The translations under genes and the position numbers were made by a program. Shown piece after piece: positions 54,301 through 63,300 of a DNA stretch of 64,000 nucleotides. How positions within the stretch are numbered: the first letter of the stretch is position 1; every line of letters begins with the position of its first letter. The notes under the pieces were generated by a model. It was not told the origin of the DNA and searched no databases. It worked only from the letters and a program-made list of their open reading frames with translations. The DNA lies in contig NC_087117.1 of NCBI RefSeq assembly GCF_963855985.1, positions 6,645,001 to 6,709,000 of the forward strand. The letters run 5' to 3'. The DNA is from Ostrinia nubilalis. Lineage: Eukaryota > Arthropoda > Insecta > Lepidoptera > Crambidae.

Positions 54301-57300
54301 GCGTGGGTTAACGGGCAAGGAGATAATATCTTGGATGGTTGACAATCACTTTTCCTACAATTTAACGTTCCACCAAACTCAACACGCTTTCAAAGATATA
54401 GTTCCAAAATACTGGATTGTCCTGTCGATGACATTGACAGTGGGGCGCCACCGTCAATACCGGATCGCTGGTTCAGATTTTTGCCATGTTTGGAAACCAT
54501 ATAGTTGAACGATGGTAGCGCCCCCCTGTCATTGAGTTTGGCGGGACAGTTCAGCGTGGGTCATCTATAATATCTTGGATGGTTGACAATCACTTTTCCT
54601 ACAATTTAACGTTCCACCCATTGAAGTAATATTACTACGTATAGAACAGACATCGCAAACAAAATATGTGCAGTGCGGGGTGCGGGGCGGGAATTTGACG
54701 GACAGCTGTCAGTCAAATCCATGACTATCAAGTTTCATAATTTATGGCGATAAAATCTGCACCAGAAAATGTCGTACTTCATTGCTAGGATTGCGCGAAT
54801 AGTGACGTTCCTGCGGTCGCCTCATCATAGACATTATGAATCGATTGTGAAAATAAACAAATCGACTAAATTGTTTTATTTATAATTTTACATGGTGCTC
54901 AATAGCAAAAATGTTCAGCTACTTACATTATTTTCTTTTATTATATTGTGCGTTTCCTGTAATGTAGGTAATCTAAGCGCCCCTCCCTTAGACTAAGACA
55001 AGTGACAAAACGTGGCAGTTGAAACATTCGAAATCACTTCGCTCTGCCGTTTTTTGGCGTTAGTTACGTACTTCACTCTGTGATGCGATTTTAAAATTAC
55101 AACTGGCGATTCCGAATTCACAACTGAGGGGACTGTGGCTAATCGTGTTACTTGTGCTACAAGTGCGTATGGGCTTCATACTGATGCTTAATCCGTTAAT
55201 TATTTATCTTCCCGATTAAAATCTAATGTAGGTACCTAATCGATAATCGCCTTGAGAATCGTTAACTGGTATTTTCTAATTCGATAAAAAAATGACCCAT
55301 CTCTAGTTTAAAACTGTCATCCAACAGCGCACGAAATATTATGAGTTATAGATAATGATACCATTACAGAGGCGACACTTCGTTTACGTTTAGTTTCTGC
55401 CTATTGAATTGGATACTGTAAGGAAACATCGTCATCATCATTTAAGCTACTGGACGTCCACTGCTGAACAAAGACCGCCTCCAATGATTTCCACATCGCC
55501 CAGTTGATAGTGGCCTGCACCCAGCGACTTCCGGCTATCTTTAGTCAGTCCATCTTGAGATATCAGAAAAATTCCCACTCGTCACGGTAGGGACAAAGCT
55601 AGGGATGATGACCAGAACCTTTCTGACTTTCAGTTATTTTATTGTCACTATTGTTAACTATCTCAGCGGTTGAGTACTCGTATAATAGCTGTACCTCAAT
55701 TCTATACAAAGTGAGGTAGAAGTTACGGGACTATTCCCACCGGGACCAGATATTAAAGAAGAGTTGGAAGAACTAAAAGCTAAAATAAACAGCTTAAAAG
55801 CAACGTTAAAAATGGCTGAAAATGAAATAGATAAATTAGTGCTCGAAAATAGTTCACTTAAACAACAAATAAATAACTATGAAAAGAAAACTGATAAGTT
55901 AACTTATATATGCCGATCGACGCCAAAAAAAAACACGATCAAGAAAGGAAGGAAAAACTTAATTAAGACAAACCTCAACTACACAAATTCTGACAACACA
56001 GGCAGTCATCACTGTTTTCAATCGAACAAGACACATAACGAAGAGGAAAAGTGCATTTCTTTGGAGAAAAATAAAGATGGAAATGTATCAAGAGACACCA
56101 GACAATTAGAAAAAAATACTGAAGATTCAAGGGACTCAAGCAAAGTTCATCATGTAGGGATTGAAGTTGAGAGAAAGGTATTGATATTAAGCGACGAACA
56201 CGGTGCTGGCATACGTAATATACTGCAAAGTTTATTAGGTAGTAAATTTTTAGTAACTTCCATAATTAAACCAAATGCGCAATTAGACCAAATACTGTTA
56301 TCTTGCCACACCCTAAGTAAGGATTTTACCAACTTGGACTACATTATCATAATAGCGGGCTCAAATGACAATGACTCACTTCGTTTTCAATCACATCTAT
56401 ATTATCACTTATCCTTTCTCGCTAACACAAATGTTCTCGTTGGTGAGATCTTTCGAAATCAATTTTTAAATGTAAGTCAACAAAATGAAACCATCCGTCT
56501 GATTTGTTCACAATTTGCTCATTCTAAATTCGTGCCTTTACAATTTGACAAACTATTATGGCAAAATTATAAGTTATGCATAGGTAGATTGGTGTTGAGG
56601 GAGATTCTTGGTATTGATTATAGAAATAATTGGTTAAAATATATTCAAAATAGGACTCAAATGGTATACCAATCAAACAAAATGCAAGCAGTCAGGAAAC
56701 TAACTGACATAGCCAATAATTCGACCGTAATTCGCAAAGTTCAGCCCACTATTCCATACTTATTTAACCGGATGAAACTTAATCAAACATTAAGTACCGA
56801 TACCCAAGAAACAGCTAGTATTAATCGTAATCAATCAGATTTTTTTCGTGAATAAAATAAAGAGTTTTAATTTACTGCACTTAAACGCACAAAGTATTAA
56901 ATCTAAGGTAGACCAACTTGAATTATTAATAGAAGAAAAAAACATTGATGTATGCTGTTTCAGTGAGACTTTCTTAAAAGAAGAGGAAGTTGATATTTTC
57001 CAAATAAACGGGTACAAAAAAGTTGCTCACTTCTGTCGTAAACGGAAAAAAAGAGGTGGTGTTGCTATTTACGCAAAAAATGCAATAGTCTGCCGTGAAA
57101 TAGATTGGATATCAAAAATGTCTGTAGAATCTTATTTTGAATGTTGTGGTGCTGTAATATCTGGTCTTAACTACTTAGTAATATGCATTTATAGAACGCC
57201 AAACAGCAATTTGGATCTTTTTTTGACTAACATGGAATGTTTGCTCCGTAAAATAACTATTAGGACTAGAAATAATTTCAAAAATATTTTCATTTTGGGC

Positions 57301-60300
57301 GACTTCAACGTTAACATACTAGAAAAAAATAAAAAAAGTGAATCTTTTTTGAACATGTTTAGATCTTACAAATTGCATGCTACCATTGAGACACCAACAA
57401 GAGTTACTAATCACTCTCAAACATGCATAGACAATATTATTACTAATATAAAAAAATACCAAGTTGAAGTATTGGATGTAGGGTTGTCAGATCATACATG
57501 TCAATTAATGACAATTGCCGCAAATCGAAGCTTCTATGAAAAGTCGTGGTACATTTATAAATATTCGGATAGGTGTTTGGAAATATTTTTGAAATACATA
57601 TCTCAATTTAATTTCAAAGATGTTTATATGGAAGTAAATCCAAATTATGCATACAAAAATTTTTTTGATATATTTGAACTTGTTTTTAAACTCTGTATCC
57701 CAATCGCTAAAATAAAAATGACATACAATAAATCTCCAAATTGGAAAACAAAAGGAATATCAGTAGCTAGCAAAAATAAAAGAAAATTGTATTTACAGAA
57801 TAGGAAAAGAAATTGTCTAGCCTCAAAAATCATTTATAAAAAATACTGTAAAATCTTGAAATCAGTAACAAGACAATCAAAAAGAAATACAAATAATAGA
57901 TATATAAATCGCAGTGAGAATAAAAGTAAAGCTACGTGGCAAGTAATAAAACAAAACACAACAAAAATAAATACAATAAATGAAACAATACATACTATAA
58001 AAAAGGACAATGAATTAATTAACAATCCATATGACATAGCCAAATCATTAAATGACCATTTTATTAATACAAATAATCAACAATTGACTAAATCAAACTG
58101 TACATACAAACCTCTAATCAACTCAAGTTTAGACAGCATTTTTATGACTCCTGTTACTGTCTCTGAAGTAAAAAACATCGTAAGAGAGTTTAAAAACAAA
58201 AAAAGTACAGGTTACGACAAAATACCAATGACATTAATTAAATCCAGTATAGACTTTATAGCTGAACCTCTTGCCCATATAATAAACTTAATGTTTGAAA
58301 CGGGAATATTTCCAGATGATCTGAAAAAAGCTCTGGTAAAACCTCTCCACAAAAAAGGACCAAAGGACGAACACGAAAATTACAGACCTATAGCATTATT
58401 ACCTAACTTTTCTAAATTATTCGAGAAGATAATAGCAAAAAGGTTAACAGCATATTTAAATAAAAATAATGTCTTAAGTACTAACCAATTTGGATTCCAA
58501 AAAGGAAAAAATACAACAATAGCTATATATAACATTTTACAGAAAATATGGACAGATATTGACAATAAAAAAACCTGCATTGGATTGTTCCTAGACTTGT
58601 CTAAAGCCTTTGACTGTGTGGTACATGACATATTATTAAAACAACTCAATCATATAGGTATACGAGGGAATGCCCTTAATCTTTTAGAATCTTATCTGAC
58701 AAACAGATTTCAAGCGACAATCTTAGACACATATGATGAAAATACTAAGACAATCAAGCAGGTGCAGTCTAATTTTGAAAAAATAATTCTAGGCGTACCG
58801 CAAGGCAGTGTATTGGGACCTCTCCTATTTCTGATATATATCAATGAGCTTCCCTTAATAGCCAGTCACCTGTGCGTCATGTATGCTGATGATGCCTCAA
58901 TATTTATATCTAAGGAGGGATTGGATGATGGTGGTTTTGTTGATGAAATATACAATACGCTAAATAGGGTTATAAATTGGTTAGCATCTATAAATTTGAA
59001 AGTAAATTTAGGAAAGACCAAATTTGTTGAATTTAAGAACTACAAAAAAGAACCACTACAATTTAATGTTAATATAAACGGAACGAAAATTGAACAAGTT
59101 AGTGATACACGATTTTTGGGAGTCACTGTTGATACAAATTTAAATTGGAAAGCACATATCGAATCCATTAATAAAAGAATCTCTAGTAGTTGTTATGCTA
59201 TCTCAATATTGACAAATATATCATCAATTGACGTTGCGAAAAACGCTTACTATGGATATGTGTACCCCCTCTTGACTTATGGCATAATTTTTTGGGGTAA
59301 CTCTGTAAATGTTGAGTCCACTTTTATACTCCAAAAAAAATGTCTGCGTATTATGTATAATATAAATAAATATGTATCATTAAGAAATGTATTCAAAGAC
59401 TATAAATTCTTAACTGTGACGTGTATATATATACTAGAAATATGTGTTTTTGTCAAAGACCATAAATATTTGTTTTGTAAAAAAAGTGATACTAAGCACA
59501 ATCTACGTTCGCAACATAAATATAATATGTGTGTTGTAAAACCCTCTAGTTACATTTATGAAAAAAGTACATACGTAACTGGAATAAAAATATTCAATCG
59601 ATTGCCAAATAATATAAAACAATTAGAGGGAATCAAATTTAAACGAACGCTCAAAGACTGGTTATTTGACAAATCTTTTTATAATTTAAATGAATATTTT
59701 AATGTAATGTAATGAATAATTTTATAATAACTGACATTGCAAAATAATAATCCAATTAATAATTAATTATGTTTTTGACAATTTATATTGTACGTCCGAA
59801 ATGGATAAATTGTGTACTTTAGCATTATGTGCCTTTTATGTAACACCACTGTATCAACACAATTAACAATAAATGCTTATCTTATCTTATCTTATCTTAT
59901 CTTACCTCTCCTTTCCACCGCTGCATCTCCTGTGTAGCTAGCACCTAGATTAGTTGATTTAAAGCCAAGGTATTTTATCAGTTTTTAGATAATGACTTAG
60001 TGCATCCAAAAATGGAAAAAAGGTTTCTAGTTTTTTTGTAACATTGAAATCTCTAAAAAGGAGCATCATTTTTTTTACGTTCAAGTGTTCCTAATATATT
60101 TAAATGGGAGCTTTTGGTAAACTTTTTGATGACAACGTATTGCTTACTTTTCAGCTGTTGAACGAATTCACTTTTATACTTATAGGTCCTGTACATCGGT
60201 AGATTTTGCTAAATAAATGAATCCATCCGGACTCAGGTGTGTAACTCAAACCATGACTTGCAGTTCCATGATGGACGCCAACAAAACATATATTACACAT

Positions 60301-63300
60301 ACGAATTCGGGATAACAATGTCCTTTGTTGTGGTTAATATCATATTACATGTAAAAACAATAATAGGTACTTCCATGATTAATGAAATTCGATATTGAAA
60401 CTAAAAAAATTATAATAGCTGTAATTTTTTAATGGTAGGGATAAAATGTTTTATCAGTCGATAAAATTGATCATAATTATTACTGTGCCCTAACGGGTCG
60501 GACACTGGTGACCAGTGTACACTGTATAATTATTATAATTATAGCCTATCTCGTGAACTAGGTGTCAATAATTAGGGTGATTTACTAACTAACCAGTCGC
60601 ATACGAACAACAGCTGTGACATTCCTGTGGATTCGATCGTGGTTTGATCCATGATGCCGCACGACTATTGTGTGAGCCCACTCATAACCCAAGCTTATTT
60701 AGCTTAACACGAGGGGCTGGACGGGACTATTAGTAATTTGTGCAATACAAATTGCTAATTATCATTTAAAAAAATCTTTTTATTGCTTTATTTAACCTTC
60801 CTTTCGTATACTAATTTATGCGTCAGTGTCAAGTCTGCGATTTTTATTCTTTGAAATTTTCGTAAAATGGCTGCCGCCGCGGTCACGAATTGTAATTGAC
60901 AAATTAAAATTAAATTAGCGTTTTAAAGTGCATAAATGTACAACTTAATGGTAAAAAGTCATTCCTTGATTTTTACTTAATATGTTTCTGGAGTTATTTG
61001 AACAGTATTTTCGTGTATAGGATGGCATATTTTCAAAAAACAAAACTGCACCCAAGCGTGTTGTCACAGCAACCGCTGGGCACATACTAATTGAAGATCG
61101 GTCCATGGACCACATTGCGTGCCAGAAACAATCTAGTTGACATGTCTTCTCTAGTACGTAGTACCAGGCCTGTTCATCTCCGCGAGTTTACATCAAAAAC
61201 AAAACACGCACGATGGCCCACCTACAGGATACTATTTGACAAGGCCTCACATACGAGCGAACATTGACTCACGCACGCGTATTCTTGTGTATGATGGAAG
61301 AAAATAAAGAAAATGGTGTACTAAATACTGTGCAGTATTTAACTGCCTAAATAATAATAAAAACACAGAATGTACTTTTTTAAGTTGCCTCAAGACACTG
61401 AGAGGTAAATAAGTAGTTAATATTATTCATGATAATTCATGCTAAATCATGTATTTCCTCCGCCATTTTCCGCAGTTTGGCACCTCACGTCACATCATTT
61501 TACCGAAGTCAGCCCTATAGCTTCGGCGCAGTGCCGATCACTGACGTTTGTCAACAAAATGGTGTTTGACTCTTGAGACAGGCTAAATTACACCATATTG
61601 TTAATGACATTGAGCATACATTTTTTTAAATACCTTCGCGAAGTAAAACTTCTGTACGTAGTACTTATTATTATTCTGTGGTAGTACATTATAACTCAAT
61701 GCGTTCCACCAAACTCAACACGCTTTCAAAGATAACCTCGCAGCCGCCTGCTCACACTTGACATGACAAAACTGATTGACAGTTATCTTTTTCTGCGCAT
61801 CAGTCGGGTGTTACGTTTAGGAATCACAAACCTTCTGCTCTACAGATTTATACAGATAACATAATATTAAGATTGGTACTATTAATCATCAATAATAATT
61901 TGCAGCATCTGTGTCCGGCGCCGACAAATTATTTAATAAATTACCACAAACTGTTGTAGAACTACCCATTCATAAATTCAAAGCACATATTAAAAGTACC
62001 TTAATGAAAAAGGGCTACTATAAAGTCGATGATTACTTATTTAAAAGATAAAAATGTTTGGGATGCGTAACTGCCTAGCTCGCATAAATATTTATAACTA
62101 TGTATTTTGAAAACCTGTATCTAAACCTTTGAAAAAGAGGCTGACAATAGTGCCTGAGTTTCTTGCGCTGCTTCTTCTCAGCACTGGCCCATTTATTGTC
62201 CCGAAGCAGTGGTAGGGTTAATACTGGGACGTGTAAAAGTGCTTTTTTAAAGCCTACTTACAGAAATAAATGAGTTTTACTGAGTTTTAATAACTGTTTT
62301 TTTAATTCCCTCTTCAGTACCACGAACGCCGCAAGCACACTGGCGAGCGTCCGTACGTGTGCGACATATGCTCATCGGCTTTCTTCAGCCGAAGATGCCT
62401 GGTGCAACACGTCGAGGGCCACCGCGAAACTGCTTCTGTACAGGTAAGACTTACCATGAGACGAAACAAAATTCCTGATAAGTGTCGGCCGATATTTTGG
62501 TCGGACTGTTAAACAGTAGGTATGAATATCATATTCAGAATACGAATGAAAGTGCGCACATTACACAGACTTGGTATCAGCCGATTCCTCGTATATTAGA
62601 AGCCTACAAAAATATCGGCCAAATAAAAGTTTGTAGAATGATGATGATGAACGAACAAAAAGTACCAAAGTAGTCACAGTCTGTGAAAAATGTTTTTTCT
62701 TCACAGCAGTGGTATAGCGTATTTTGGGCGGGCCCTACAACAAAATTTGTAGGCCCCATCAAAAAAGGTCTATGCAAAATTAAAGAACTTCCCTAGGCAG
62801 ATGCCTACTTTGTCTATTCAAAAAAGTCTGGCAATGGGGCTCCGTATCCCGTAACACCCTGTATTTCGGGGGCCCCGTCTCATTGCGGCGCTACGCCCCT
62901 GCTTCACAGTATATTAAGCTATGTTCCTCTAAAGCAGTGGTTCTTAACCGGTGGTCCCTGGAGGCATTCCAAGTGGTCCGCGAAGACATCGTAAGAAACA
63001 AGTGATGTGACGTGATGAGTCGAGTCAACACAACGCAAACGGCGCACAGTGGGCGAGAAATCGACCTCCGCTTTCATAGGATTTAAAAAAAAACATTCTT
63101 ATTCTCAAAATGACCTTACCTATACACCCACCACAGTTTATCTACTGTGCACCCACGAAGTTTGTCTAACCTTCCGTGGTCCCTTTAATGGACCATAAGC
63201 CAATATAGGTCTCATTAGTGGTGGACATTTGGACCACACTCCATACATTTTTGGTCATTGTCCTTTGGTATAAGTAATGGTCCCTCAGGACTTAAAGGTT

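Larger units (their letters stand above)
55570..59904 (+). mobile_element. Nearly full-length CR1/L2-type LINE
   Basis: Contains ORF1 (coiled coil + esterase-like), an overlapping ORF2 (endonuclease + reverse transcriptase) and a 3' UTR ending in CTTAT pentamer repeats (59875-59904). It is sense to the zinc-finger gene, inside intron 3. The 5' border is not fixed; no target-site duplication was identified. A tandem short-repeat tail instead of poly(A) and an esterase-type ORF1 place it with the CR1/L2 group. Intact ORFs suggest recent insertion. Confidence 0.85.
53248..61925. mobile_element. 8.68-kb insertion with terminal direct repeats, splitting a LINE relic
   Basis: The borders are set by the split LINE. 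AAATT precedes the insertion (53243-53247) and follows it (61926-61930), consistent with a 5-bp duplication. The left end (53248-53589) has blocks A and B; the right end (61704-61925) has the last 29 bp of A plus all of B, apparently identical. This resembles long terminal repeats whose right copy lost its 5' part. No gag-pol is seen. The interior holds a hairpin array, a second block A, a full LINE, a SINE and repeat X. Confidence 0.6.

Noticed and set aside
57645..58649. Three minus-strand frames of 62-89 codons
   Set aside because: Antisense shadows of the intact LINE ORF2.
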